A DNA stretch of 44,159 nucleotides from Burkholderiales bacterium (GTDB lineage Bacteria > Pseudomonadota > Gammaproteobacteria > Burkholderiales > SG8-41). The position numbers were made by a program, and so were the translations under genes. The notes under the pieces were generated by a model. The model did not search any database and was not told where the DNA came from. It was given only the letters and a program-made list of their open reading frames with translations. Of the stretch, positions 33,465 to 41,783 are shown one piece after another; the first letter of the stretch is position 1; the number at the start of each line of letters is the position of its first letter. Location of the stretch: NCBI GenBank assembly GCA_019751125.1, contig JAIENU010000110.1, positions 1 to 44,159 on the forward strand, read 5' to 3'.

Positions 33465-34255
33465 TGCCCGATACGCTTCAGTTCGTCAAAGTTCCACCAG
33501 ATCATGAACGCCTTGCCGACGATATTGCGTTCCGGGACGAACCCCCAATACCGGCTGTCGCTGCTGCTGTCGCGGTTATCACCCATCAGAAAATAATGCC
33601 CTTCGGGGACTTTGCAGCGAAAACCCGTTTCATTGTAGGCACAATTGTCGCGGAAGGGAAAGCGCTGCACCCCGCTCAGTTGCACCGGGGGCACTTCAGC
33701 CTGGGTGAGCACCGCATGCCGGTGTTCACCGAGCCGTTCCTGCAGTCGCTTCGCGGCGACGAAATTTAGGCCGCCTTCGAGGTAGTTGTAATCGCCGTCG
33801 GCCTGGTATTCGACTTCGCGGCCGTTGATGCTCAGGCGTTTGCCGGCATAGACGATGTCATCTCCGGGCAGGCCGACCACCCGCTTGATGTAGTCGAGCG
33901 AGGGGTTTTCCGGATAACGGAACACCATCACCTCGCCGCGCTGCGGCTCATTGATGCTGATGATGCGGTCGTTCAGCACCGGCACGCGGATGCCGTAGGT
34001 GAATTTGTTGACCAGGATGAAATCGCCGATCAGCAGCGTCGGCAGCATCGAGCCCGACGGAATCTTGAACGGCTCGACCAGGAAGGAGCGCAGCACAAAC
34101 ACCACCAGGATCACCGGAAAGAAGCTGACCGGGTATTCGATCCACCACGGCTGCACCTCGCCCGGGGAACGGTGCCGGGCGAAATAATATTTTTCCGCGG
34201 CCCATACCGCACCGGTCAGCACCAGCAGTACCAGCATGATCAGTGCGAAGTTCAT
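33452..34255 (-). CDS. lepB: signal peptidase I
   Basis: This 267-residue membrane peptidase cuts signal peptides of exported proteins. Two hydrophobic segments (ALIMLVLLVLTGAVWAA and SFFPVILVVFVLRSFLV) precede the catalytic Ser69 in PSGSMLPTLLIGD. Lys124 in DYIKRVVGLPGD is the general base, and GDNRDSSSDSRYWGFV is the final family box. It lies 10 bp after lepA. The 3' end is part of a 13-bp tandem repeat. Confidence 0.97.
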   Translation of the reverse strand: MNFALIMLVLLVLTGAVWAAEKYYFARHRSPGEVQPWWIEYPVSFFPVILVVFVLRSFLVEPFKIPSGSMLPTLLIGDFILVNKFTYGIRVPVLNDRIISINEPQRGEVMVFRYPENPSLDYIKRVVGLPGDDIVYAGKRLSINGREVEYQADGDYNYLEGGLNFVAAKRLQERLGEHRHAVLTQAEVPPVQLSGVQRFPFRDNCAYNETGFRCKVPEGHYFLMGDNRDSSSDSRYWGFVPERNIVGKAFMIWWNFDELKRIGQSIN

Positions 34256-34265
34256 GTCTGCAACC

Positions 34266-36056
34266 CTATTTGTCGACCTGCAGGATGGCGAGGAAGGCCT
34301 CCTGCGGAATTTCCACGGTTCCGACCTGTTTCATGCGCTTCTTGCCGGCTTTCTGCTTTTCCAGCAGCTTTTTCTTGCGCGTGATGTCGCCGCCGTAGCA
34401 CTTGGCAAGCACGTTCTTGCGCATGGCCTTGACGGTTTCGCGGGCGATGATGTGGGCGCCGATCGCCGCCTGGATCGCGATGTCGAACATCTGGCGCGGG
34501 ATCAGTTTGCGCATGCGCTCGGCGACATCCCGGCCGCGGTACTGGGCGTTGGCCCGGTGCACGATCAGCGACAGCGCATCGACACGCTCGCTGTTGATCA
34601 GGATGTCCAGCCGCACCAGGTCGCCCGCCCGGTATTCCAGGAAGTCGTAGTCCAGCGAGGCATAACCGCGGGATACCGATTTCAACCGGTCGAAGAAATC
34701 CATCACCACTTCGTTCAGCGGCAGTTCGTAGGTCAGCATCACCTGGCGGCCCAGGTACTGCATGTTCTTCTGCGCGCCGCGTTTTTCCGTGCACAGCGAC
34801 ATCACCGGCCCGACATAATCGCTGGGCACCAGGATCGAGGCGGTGATCATCGGTTCGCGGATTTCGGCGATCTGCGATACGTCAGGCAGCCGCGACGGGT
34901 TCTCGATTTCCAGCACTGTGCCGTCGCGCTGCAGCACCTGGTAAACCACCGTTGGAGCAGTGGTGATCAGGGACATGCCGTATTCGCGTTCCAGCCGCTC
35001 CTGCACGATGTCCATGTGCAGCAGGCCGAGAAAACCGCAGCGGAAACCGAAGCCCAGCGCCTGCGAGGATTCGGGTTCGAAACGCAGCGAGGAATCGTTG
35101 AGGTGCAGCTTTTCCAGTGCGTCGCGCAGTGCCTCGTATTCGTTGGACTCCACCGGATAAAGGCCGGCGAAAACCTGCGGCTTGATTTCCTTGAAGCCGG
35201 GCAAGGGCTCCGTGGCCGGCCGGTTGGCAAGCGTGACGGTATCGCCGACCTTGGCGGCCTTCAGTTCCTTGATGCCGGCGATGATGAAACCCACTTCACC
35301 GGCGGAAATTTTTTCCCGGGCCTGCGACTTCGGCGTGAACACACCGACCTGCTCGCACAGGAACTGGCCGGCGGTCGACATCAGCAGGATGCGGTCCTTC
35401 GGCTTCAGTTCGCCATCAACGACGCGCACCAGCATCACCACGCCGACGTAATTGTCGAACCAGGAATCGATGATCAACGCCTTCAGCGGCGCCGCCGGAT
35501 CACCCTTGGGCGGCGGCACCTGCTTCACCACCGACTCCAGCACCTCGGTAATGCCCTCGCCGCTCTTGGCGCTGACGCGCACCGCATCCTTGGCCGGAAT
35601 GCCGATGATGTCCTCGATTTCGGCGGCAACACGCTCCGGCTCGACCTGCGGCAAGTCCATCTTGTTGAGCACCGGCACCACTTCGACGCCCTGCTCGATC
35701 GCGGTGTAGCAGTTGGCCACCGTCTGCGCCTCGACGCCCTGCGAGGCGTCCACCACCAGCAGCGCGCCTTCGCAGGCCGCCAGCGAGCGCGAAACCTCGT
35801 ACGAAAAGTCGACGTGGCCCGGGGTATCGATCAGGTTGAGCTGGTAAACCTTGCCGTCGAGCGCCTTGTAGGTCAGCGCGGCCGTCTGCGCCTTGATGGT
35901 GATGCCGCGCTCGCGCTCGAGGTCCATCGAGTCGAGGACCTGCGACTCCATCTCGCGGTCGGACAGGCCGCCGCAGCGCTGGATGAAACGGTCAGCCAGC
36001 GTCGATTTGCCGTGGTCGATGTGGGCGATGATCGAAAAATTGCGTATGTGCTGCAT
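34266..36056 (-). CDS. lepA: elongation factor 4 (LepA)
   Basis: This 596-residue ribosomal GTPase resembles EF-G. It has G motifs [22 protein letters not shown] and NKMDLPQ, and the LepA-specific C-terminal domain ([20 protein letters not shown]). The frame opens 54 bp earlier, but the ATG at 36056 ([20 protein letters not shown]) is the family start, and the extra part overlaps the spacer downstream of a terminator. lepB follows. Confidence 0.97.
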   Translation of the reverse strand: MQHIRNFSIIAHIDHGKSTLADRFIQRCGGLSDREMESQVLDSMDLERERGITIKAQTAALTYKALDGKVYQLNLIDTPGHVDFSYEVSRSLAACEGALLVVDASQGVEAQTVANCYTAIEQGVEVVPVLNKMDLPQVEPERVAAEIEDIIGIPAKDAVRVSAKSGEGITEVLESVVKQVPPPKGDPAAPLKALIIDSWFDNYVGVVMLVRVVDGELKPKDRILLMSTAGQFLCEQVGVFTPKSQAREKISAGEVGFIIAGIKELKAAKVGDTVTLANRPATEPLPGFKEIKPQVFAGLYPVESNEYEALRDALEKLHLNDSSLRFEPESSQALGFGFRCGFLGLLHMDIVQERLEREYGMSLITTAPTVVYQVLQRDGTVLEIENPSRLPDVSQIAEIREPMITASILVPSDYVGPVMSLCTEKRGAQKNMQYLGRQVMLTYELPLNEVVMDFFDRLKSVSRGYASLDYDFLEYRAGDLVRLDILINSERVDALSLIVHRANAQYRGRDVAERMRKLIPRQMFDIAIQAAIGAHIIARETVKAMRKNVLAKCYGGDITRKKKLLEKQKAGKKRMKQVGTVEIPQEAFLAILQVDK

Positions 36057-36099
36057 GCTCGGGGGTAATGAGGCATCAGAGGGGCAGCCAAGGCCCAGC

Positions 36100-36131
36100 A
36101 AAAAGGGCACTCTGGAAGACCCGGAGTGCCC
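36100..36131 (-). terminator. intrinsic terminator between the glutaredoxin-like gene and lepA
   Basis: On the minus strand GGGCACTC (36131 to 36124) pairs with GAGTGCCC (36112 to 36105), and the stem can be extended inward by a wobble and two G-C pairs to leave a five-base loop. Five T follow (36104 to 36100). It separates the rpoE unit from lepA, or acts as an attenuator if lepA is read from a promoter near the end of the preceding gene. Confidence 0.82.
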
Positions 36132-36156
36132 CGACTTGTCCGTAACACCGTGTATT

Positions 36157-36411
36157 TTAGCGGATTTTCCGCAAGTAATCAGTAACCGCGGGGATGTCGA
36201 GGTGGTAGTGGCAGAGCTCCGTTTCGCCGTGCATCAGCACCGGCACCCATACGCCGTGCCGGGCCTGGAGCTGCGGATCGCCATCGACATCGACCACTGC
36301 CAGCCCGAAACCGAATTCAGCACGCAGCGGCTCCAGTGCCGCCAGCATTTCCTCGCAGAGATGGCAGCAGGGCCGGCCATAAAGCGTCAGTGCCAGCCCC
36401 CCGGCCATCAT
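36157..36411 (-). CDS. glutaredoxin-family (DUF836-like) thiol protein
   Basis: This 84-residue thioredoxin-fold protein contains [20 protein letters not shown], with a CxxC redox pair preceded by a further Cys. The segment [17 protein letters not shown] includes the cis-Pro strand. Start is ATG at 36411 or the adjacent ATG at 36408; the longer open frame upstream overlaps mucD and is unlikely to be translated. It begins 4 bp after the mucD stop and so belongs to the sigma-E unit, perhaps acting on thiols during envelope stress (inference). Confidence 0.85.
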   Translation of the reverse strand: MMAGGLALTLYGRPCCHLCEEMLAALEPLRAEFGFGLAVVDVDGDPQLQARHGVWVPVLMHGETELCHYHLDIPAVTDYLRKIR

Positions 36412-36415
36412 TGCA

Positions 36416-37822
36416 TCAGTTGCCGTCGATGCGGAACGGGATGTAGAGCGAGTTGCCGCTGCGGCGCACCAGCAGCGCAACGATGCGGCCCTTGTCAAAA
36501 CCGGACATCAGCTGGCGGAACTGCTCCACCGTCTTCACATCCTGGTTGTTGACGGCAAGGATCACGTCGCCGCGGCGCAGGCCGGCGCGGGCCGCCGCAC
36601 CCTGCACGCTGTCGACAAAAATCCCGCCTTCGGCAACCTTGAGTTCCTTGCGCTGTGCCTCATTGAGCTCGGCAAGGCCCATGCCGAATTCGCCGACGGC
36701 CGGCGGCTGCGGCTTGCCGCGGGGCTGGCGGCTGCTGCGGTCATCGTTGATCTCGGCCACCACCACCTGGAAATCACGGGTGGCCTTGTTGCGCCAGACC
36801 TGCACCGTGACCTTGCTGCCGGGTTTGGTGCCGCCGACCACGCGCGGCAGATCCTCGGACGCATTCACCGGCTTGCCGTCGAAGCGCAGGATCACGTCGC
36901 CGGCCTCGATGCCTGCTTTTTCCGCAGGGCCGCCCTTCTCAACCGAATTCACCAGCGCGCCCTGCGCTTTGGGCAATCCAAAACCGTCGGCCAATTCCTT
37001 GGTCACCGCCTGAATCACCACGCCGATGCGGCCGCGGGTGACCTTGCCGGTGGTGCGCAGCTGCTGGGCGATGTCATTGGCCACATCAATCGGGATGGCA
37101 AAGGACAGCCCCATGAAGCCGCCGGTGCGGCTGTAGATCTGCGAATTGATCCCAACCACCTCGCCACGCATGTTGAACAGCGGGCCGCCGGAATTGCCGG
37201 GGTTCACCGCAACGTCGGTCTGGATGAAGGGCACGAAGTTTTCCTGGGGCAGTGATCGGCCCTTGGCACTGACGATGCCCTTGGTCACGGTGTTCTCGAA
37301 ACCGAAGGGTGAACCGATGGCCACCACCCATTCACCGACCTTGAGCTTGTTCGCGTCGCCGAAACGCACCATCGGCAGGCCGCTGGCGTCGATCTTGATC
37401 AGCGCCACGTCGGTGCGTCGGTCGGCGCCGATGACCTTGGCCTTGTATTCGCGCTTGTCAGTCAGGCGCACGGTCACTTCCTCTGCACCCTCGATGACAT
37501 GGGCATTGGTCAGGATGTAACCATCAGCCGAAATGATGAAGCCCGAACCCAGCGACTGCGGCTGGAATTCACGCGGCCCCTGGTTGGGATTGGGAATGAA
37601 GCGGCGGAAAAATTCATAAAACGGATCGTTCTCGTCAAGCTGGGGCAGCCGCTGTGCGGTATTGCCGCGCGGCGCCTGGGTGGTGCTGATGTTGACGACC
37701 GCAGCCCCCTGCTTCTCCACCAGCTCGGTGAAATCCGGGAGCTGCGCTGGCGCTGTGGCAGGCAGCACCACGAACACGAGGGCAAGCAATGCGGGCAGAA
37801 GGCGGGCAAAAGAGGCATTCAT
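36416..37822 (-). CDS. mucD: periplasmic serine endoprotease, DegP/DegQ (MucD) family
   Basis: This 468-residue HtrA protease degrades misfolded envelope proteins. The N-terminus has a signal peptide (hydrophobic LLPALLALVFVVLPATAPAQ). The catalytic triad is His108 (LTNAHVIEG), Asp138 (TDVALIKI) and Ser211 (NPGNSGGPLF). Two PDZ domains follow (about 265-355 and 375-465). The position after rpoE-rseA-rseB is the MucD arrangement of Pseudomonas, which supports the symbol over degP. Confidence 0.95.
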   Translation of the reverse strand: MNASFARLLPALLALVFVVLPATAPAQLPDFTELVEKQGAAVVNISTTQAPRGNTAQRLPQLDENDPFYEFFRRFIPNPNQGPREFQPQSLGSGFIISADGYILTNAHVIEGAEEVTVRLTDKREYKAKVIGADRRTDVALIKIDASGLPMVRFGDANKLKVGEWVVAIGSPFGFENTVTKGIVSAKGRSLPQENFVPFIQTDVAVNPGNSGGPLFNMRGEVVGINSQIYSRTGGFMGLSFAIPIDVANDIAQQLRTTGKVTRGRIGVVIQAVTKELADGFGLPKAQGALVNSVEKGGPAEKAGIEAGDVILRFDGKPVNASEDLPRVVGGTKPGSKVTVQVWRNKATRDFQVVVAEINDDRSSRQPRGKPQPPAVGEFGMGLAELNEAQRKELKVAEGGIFVDSVQGAAARAGLRRGDVILAVNNQDVKTVEQFRQLMSGFDKGRIVALLVRRSGNSLYIPFRIDGN

Positions 37823-37885
37823 GGCGGGTTCCGGAGAACGGGGGTTGTTTGCGTGGATCTTGGGGGAAAATTGCTCTGGGGTGTT

Positions 37886-38893
37886 TCAGCGCGGCTGCGC
37901 CGAGGCAGCGCGGGGTTCCAGCGATCGCGCCAGCTGCATCACGGTTTCGGCGGGCGTTTCACCCAGCACCGTGACCGAGTGGCCGTTGACCACACGGGTA
38001 TAGACATGCACAGCACCCTGGTGGCGCAACGCAGGTTTTTTGTCGATCTTGGTCTGCGCCTGGGACTGCGGCTCGATGAATACCGATATCGCGGCGAGAC
38101 CATCGGAGAACACCAGGTGCGAGGTCGTGGTGCCGGGTTTGCCGGGCATTGAACGCCGCAATTCCATCAGCTTGGTGAAACCCGGGGGCTGCTGGCCGAC
38201 CACCCAACCCGAGTCGCCGCTGTCGGCTGCAGTCAACTCCGTGCGCTCAACGCGCCAACCCTTGCTTTGCGGCGCATAACGCGAGCGCACCATGTCACGG
38301 TTGAACTTGCCGCCGATTTCCAGCGTGGAGAAGGAAAACGACTCCACCACCTCGTTCTTTTCGTTCATCGTGCGCGAGCGCAGCGGCAGACCGGTTTTAA
38401 GGTCGGCACAAAAGCGGCGTGCGTAACGCAGCTTGTCCCTGGGTTGCAGCGCCACCCACTGGCAGTCCACTCCGGCGACGCGATCCACCGATTCCTTGAC
38501 GATGCGGTAGTGCTGAGAAAGGTCCTGGATTTTTTCAAGCCGTATCGGAAACTGGCGCGAGCCGCGGGGATCGATCAGTACGGTTTTGGTCAGCGGCAGG
38601 TAGCAGACGACCTGATCGTTGGTGCGGATGACCTCGCGTGCCGGGCCGTCCAGTGTTTCGAGGCGCTCAAGCACGCCGCCGGCAGGATTGACAAAATGCG
38701 CAATGCGCGAGGTCTCGGCCTGGCCGGACTGGTTGTAAATGAAGGTGCCCGAATAATTCACGGTGCGGCTCGAAGCCGCCATTTTTTCCAGCATGGCCAG
38801 CGCTTCGCGCTGGGTATCCACGGGAGCTGCTGAGAGCGTGGCCGGCAGCAAGCCGGCAACCAGCAGCAATCCCTTGCGCGACAGGGCAATCAC
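37886..38893 (-). CDS. rseB: sigma-E factor regulatory protein RseB/MucB
   Basis: This 335-residue periplasmic protein binds the periplasmic part of the anti-sigma factor and protects it from proteolysis until lipid or lipopolysaccharide signals displace it. It has a signal peptide (GLLLVAGLLPATLSAAPVD), the LolA/LppX-like N-terminal domain (VNYSGTFIYNQSGQAETSRI) and the MucB C-terminal domain (VVNGHSVTVLGETPAETVMQ). The start is GTG at 38893, 5 bp after the rseA stop. Confidence 0.94.
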   Translation of the reverse strand: MIALSRKGLLLVAGLLPATLSAAPVDTQREALAMLEKMAASSRTVNYSGTFIYNQSGQAETSRIAHFVNPAGGVLERLETLDGPAREVIRTNDQVVCYLPLTKTVLIDPRGSRQFPIRLEKIQDLSQHYRIVKESVDRVAGVDCQWVALQPRDKLRYARRFCADLKTGLPLRSRTMNEKNEVVESFSFSTLEIGGKFNRDMVRSRYAPQSKGWRVERTELTAADSGDSGWVVGQQPPGFTKLMELRRSMPGKPGTTTSHLVFSDGLAAISVFIEPQSQAQTKIDKKPALRHQGAVHVYTRVVNGHSVTVLGETPAETVMQLARSLEPRAASAQPR

Positions 38894-38898
38894 GGCAA

Positions 38899-39411
38899 TC
38901 AGCGCCCGGCCTCGGGCTGTGCCGAGATGGTGCGGATATAAGGTGCCACGCCCTGCAGGCTGCTGCTCGGCGATACACCCTGGTGTGCGAGTAGATATTC
39001 ATTGACCGCGCCATTGGCCGGCGCACTGACCAGTTGCGCCTCGGCGACAGCAGGGACCTGCGTGTTCGTCGCCAGTTCGGCTGCGGGCTGGGTCGTGGTC
39101 TGGGTCGAAAATGCCATCCAGCCAACAACCGCGACTGCCGACAGCGAAGCCGCCGCTGACAAGGCAAAAGTCATGGCACGCGACGAGCGGTCATTGCGGC
39201 GCGGCGCCAGCACGGTGGGCTCGGACTCGAGTGCTGCCGCCACACGCGCGGACACATCCACTGCCGCATGCTGGCCGCGCATCACGTCGCCGATCAGGTG
39301 GTAGGTTGCCCAGCATTCCCGTGCCTCGGGGGTATCACCCAGCCGCAACATGGCCTGGTGGCCGTCCTGCCCGCCGAGTTCGCTGTCCATCAATGCTGAT
39401 ATCTTTTCCAT
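38899..39411 (-). CDS. rseA: anti-sigma-E factor RseA/MucA
   Basis: This 170-residue inner-membrane protein holds RpoE inactive. The N-terminal cytoplasmic domain (MEKISALMDSELGGQD; ECWATYHLIGDVMRGQH) binds the sigma factor; one transmembrane helix (about 80-101, TFALSAAASLSAVAVVGWMA) follows, then a periplasmic tail that meets RseB and the site-1 protease. AGGAGA precedes the ATG. It follows rpoE across a spacer made of 14-bp repeats. Confidence 0.93.
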   Translation of the reverse strand: MEKISALMDSELGGQDGHQAMLRLGDTPEARECWATYHLIGDVMRGQHAAVDVSARVAAALESEPTVLAPRRNDRSSRAMTFALSAAASLSAVAVVGWMAFSTQTTTQPAAELATNTQVPAVAEAQLVSAPANGAVNEYLLAHQGVSPSSSLQGVAPYIRTISAQPEAGR

Positions 39412-39427
39412 GCCACCGTCTCCTGAC

Positions 39428-39469
39428 TTTACTGCTGCAAACTTGCTGCCGCAAATTTACCGCCTCAAA
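39428..39469 (-). repeat. three-unit 14-bp tandem repeat between rpoE and rseA
   Basis: On the minus strand TTTGAGGCGGTAAA, TTTGCGGCAGCAAG and TTTGCAGCAGTAAA follow each other with an exact 14-bp period. The array starts 3 bp after the rpoE stop codon and ends 17 bp before the rseA ATG. Confidence 0.85.
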
Positions 39470-39472
39470 CAC

Positions 39473-40072
39473 TCACCATCTCTTATCCTTGCTGGTGCCC
39501 AGCAAGGGTCGCAATTTTTCCGCCACCGCTTCCCGTGCCCGGAAGATCCGTGAACGCACGGTTCCCACGGGGCACTGCATCACTTCGGCGATTTCCTCGT
39601 AACTCAGTCCTTCAACCTCGCGCAGCGTGATCGCTGTGCGCAACTCCTCAGGCAACTCCTGCAGCGCCTGGTTCACCGTATCGCCGACCTGGCGGCTCAT
39701 CATCTGGTTTTCCGGGGTATTCAGGTCGCGAAGCTGCTCGGCACCCTCGGTCGATTCGGCTTCTTCGGCATCCAGCTCCGTGCTGGTCGGCGCGCGGCGC
39801 CCCATCGCGACCAGATGGTTCTTCGCCGTGTTGATGCCGATGCGATAAAGCCAGGTATAGAAAGCACTGTCTCCGCGAAACCCGGGCAGCGCCCGGTACG
39901 CCTTGATAAACGCCTCCTGGGTCACATCCTCGACCTCGCCCGGGTCGCGGATGAACCTCGAAAGCAGCCTGCCCAGCTTGCGCTGGTACTTGTTCACCAG
40001 CAGATCGAATGCACGCTTGTCACCGCGCTGCACGCGTTCCACCAGCTGCTGATCGACTTCGCGATCGCTCAT
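39473..40072 (-). CDS. rpoE: RNA polymerase sigma-E factor (ECF)
   Basis: This 199-residue ECF sigma factor controls the envelope stress response. Region 2 (FDLLVNKYQRKLGRLLSRFI; DVTQEAFIKAYRALPGFRGD) and region 4 (LRTAITLREVEGLSYEEIAE; CPVGTVRSRIFRAREAVAEK) are complete, joined by an acidic linker. The ribosome site before the ATG is weak. It heads the rseA-rseB-mucD unit, and a candidate sigma-E-type promoter lies about 150 bp upstream, consistent with autoregulation. Confidence 0.97.
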   Translation of the reverse strand: MSDREVDQQLVERVQRGDKRAFDLLVNKYQRKLGRLLSRFIRDPGEVEDVTQEAFIKAYRALPGFRGDSAFYTWLYRIGINTAKNHLVAMGRRAPTSTELDAEEAESTEGAEQLRDLNTPENQMMSRQVGDTVNQALQELPEELRTAITLREVEGLSYEEIAEVMQCPVGTVRSRIFRAREAVAEKLRPLLGTSKDKRW

Positions 40073-40169
40073 TGTTATCGGTTATCCGGTCCCTGGTCCT
40101 GTGGCCGCTCGGCCTGCCGGCGGCCACTGGGGCCCAAACCGGCGCGGAAGTATAACTGCCCGTCGCGGT

Positions 40170-40199
40170 TGACGAAATGAGCCGGATGACGAAATGAGC
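40170..40199 (-). repeat. 17-bp-period duplication upstream of rpoE
   Basis: TGACGAAATGAGC occurs twice on the plus strand (40170-40182 and 40187-40199), identical over 13 bases with a 17-bp period. It lies between the candidate sigma-E promoter and a TATACT box. Confidence 0.85.
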
Positions 40200-40221
40200 G
40201 GTCGCCAGCTTGCGTCATTGC

Positions 40222-40248
40222 AAAGACCGTGGACCGGCGATTAAGTTC
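40222..40248 (-). promoter_or_regulatory. candidate sigma-E promoter of rpoE
   Basis: On the minus strand GAACTT (40243-40248), the core of the sigma-E -35 element, is followed after 16 bp by TCTTT (40222-40226), which shares TCT with the -10 consensus TCTGA. Distance and orientation fit autoregulation of rpoE, with a leader of roughly 140 nt. Confidence 0.5.
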
Positions 40249-40403
40249 ACGACCCGCCGGCCCGCCCCGGCCGGGATCCCCGGAAACAGTCGGGCCGCCG
40301 ATAGTGCCCATCCCTTGAACCGGTCGCCCGGTGCGGTGCACCAGCGGTGGTAGCATCGCTTTTTCAACGCAATCGCCTTCGTAAACCCCGCCTGGAAGCC
40401 ATC

Positions 40404-41735
40404 ATGACCGCCCGCGACACCGATCTTTCCGCATTCTGGATGCCCTTCACCGCCAACCGCGCCTTCAAACAGGCGCCACGGATGCTGGTCGGCGCCAAGG
40501 ACATGCACTACACGACGGATGACGGCCGGCAGATCCTCGACGGCACGGCCGGGCTGTGGTGCGTCAATGCCGGCCACTGCCGGCCCAAAATCGTCGAGGC
40601 CGTGCAGAAACAGGTTGCGGCGATGGACTACGCCCCGGCCTTCCAGATGGGCCACCCGGATGCCTTCCGCGTCGCAGAGCGCCTGAAGGCGATGACACCG
40701 GGCGACCTCGACCACGTCTTTTATTGCAACTCCGGCTCCGAAGGCGTCGACACCGCGCTGAAAATCGCCCTGGCCTACCACCGCGCCCGCGGCGAAGGCC
40801 AGCGCAATGTGCTGGTCGGCCGCGAACGCGGCTACCACGGCGCCGGTTTCGGCGGCATCTCGGTCGGCGGCATCCCGGCCAACCGCAAGGCTTTCGGCAA
40901 CATGCTGTTCCGTGTCGACCACCTCGCCCACACGCACAACCTGAAGGAGAACGCCTTCAGCCGCGGCCAGCCGGCCTGGGGCGCACATCTCGCCGACGAG
41001 CTGGAACAGCGCATCATCCCGCTGCACGACGCCAGCAATATCGCCGCGGTGATCGTCGAGCCGCTGGCCGGTTCCACCGGCGTGCTGGTCCCGCCCAAGG
41101 GTTACCTCGAGCGGCTGCGCCAGATCTGCGACAAACACGGCCTGCTGCTGATATTCGATGAAGTGATCACCGGTTTCGGCCGACTCGGCCCCTGCTTCGG
41201 CGCCGAGGCCGTGGGCGTGGTGCCGGACATGATGGTAGTGGCCAAGGGCCTGACCAACGGCACGGTGCCGATGGGCGCGGTGATCACCCGCCGCCACATC
41301 CACGACGCCATCATCAACAGCGCTCCGGCGAACATGATCGAGCTGTTCCACGGTTACACCTACTCCGGCCACCCGCTGGCCACCGCCGCCGCTCTGGCCA
41401 GCCTGGACACCTTCGAGGAGGAGGGCCTGTTCCAGCGCACGCAGGAACTGGCACCTTATTTCGAACAGGCGGTGCAGTCGCTGCGTGAAATGCCCAACGT
41501 CATCGACGTGCGCAACATGGGCCTCGTCGCCGGCATCGAACTCGAGCCGCGCCCCGGTGCGCCGACTGCGCGTGCCTTTGAAACCTTCCTCAAGTGTTAT
41601 GACAAGGGTGTGCTGATCCGCACTACCGGCGACATCATCGCGCTGTCGCCGCCGCTGATCATCAGCAAGGCGCAGATTGATGAGCTGGTCGGCACCTTGG
41701 CCGATGCGCTGCGCGAGGTTGGGCGAAACGGATAA
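40404..41735 (+). CDS. omega-amino acid--pyruvate aminotransferase (class III, PLP)
   Basis: This 443-residue enzyme moves the amino group of beta-alanine or similar omega-amino acids to pyruvate. It closely matches Pseudomonas omega-amino acid:pyruvate aminotransferase in segments such as FWMPFTANRAFKQAPRML, DYAPAFQMGHPDAFRVAERL and HDASNIAAVIVEPLAGSTGV. The cofactor residues are Asp252 (FDEVITGFGRLG) and Lys281 (VVAKGLTNGTVPMG). The ATG at 40404 has GGAAG a few bases upstream; the frame opens 57 bp earlier without a good start. It ends at a bidirectional terminator. Confidence 0.94.
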   Translation: MTARDTDLSAFWMPFTANRAFKQAPRMLVGAKDMHYTTDDGRQILDGTAGLWCVNAGHCRPKIVEAVQKQVAAMDYAPAFQMGHPDAFRVAERLKAMTPGDLDHVFYCNSGSEGVDTALKIALAYHRARGEGQRNVLVGRERGYHGAGFGGISVGGIPANRKAFGNMLFRVDHLAHTHNLKENAFSRGQPAWGAHLADELEQRIIPLHDASNIAAVIVEPLAGSTGVLVPPKGYLERLRQICDKHGLLLIFDEVITGFGRLGPCFGAEAVGVVPDMMVVAKGLTNGTVPMGAVITRRHIHDAIINSAPANMIELFHGYTYSGHPLATAAALASLDTFEEEGLFQRTQELAPYFEQAVQSLREMPNVIDVRNMGLVAGIELEPRPGAPTARAFETFLKCYDKGVLIRTTGDIIALSPPLIISKAQIDELVGTLADALREVGRNG

Positions 41736-41740
41736 ATATC

Positions 41741-41759
41741 GTTTAAAAACAAAGGCTTG
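41741..41759 (-). repeat. dispersed AT-rich 19-bp motif, copy E (after the aminotransferase)
   Basis: The minus strand reads CAAGCCTTTGTTTTTAAAC; the plus strand contains AAACAAAGGCTTG, one mismatch from WATCAANNNNTTR. It lies 5 bp after the aminotransferase stop codon and 27 bp before the terminator stem. Confidence 0.6.
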
Positions 41760-41783
41760 CAATAAATACTCGGTAAGCCGGAT

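Larger units (their letters stand above)
40073..40403. other. 331-bp divergent intergenic region rpoE / aminotransferase
   Basis: This gene-free region holds a 17-bp-period duplication (40170-40199), a TATACT -10-like box on the minus strand (40149-40154), and a candidate sigma-E promoter (40222-40248). The part toward the aminotransferase (about 40250-40403) is very GC-rich; I see no convincing sigma-70 promoter for that gene. Confidence 0.6.

Noticed and set aside
34236-36068. 610-codon plus-strand frame opposite lepA
   Set aside because: It is the shadow of lepA; composition is typical of antisense reading of a GC-rich gene.
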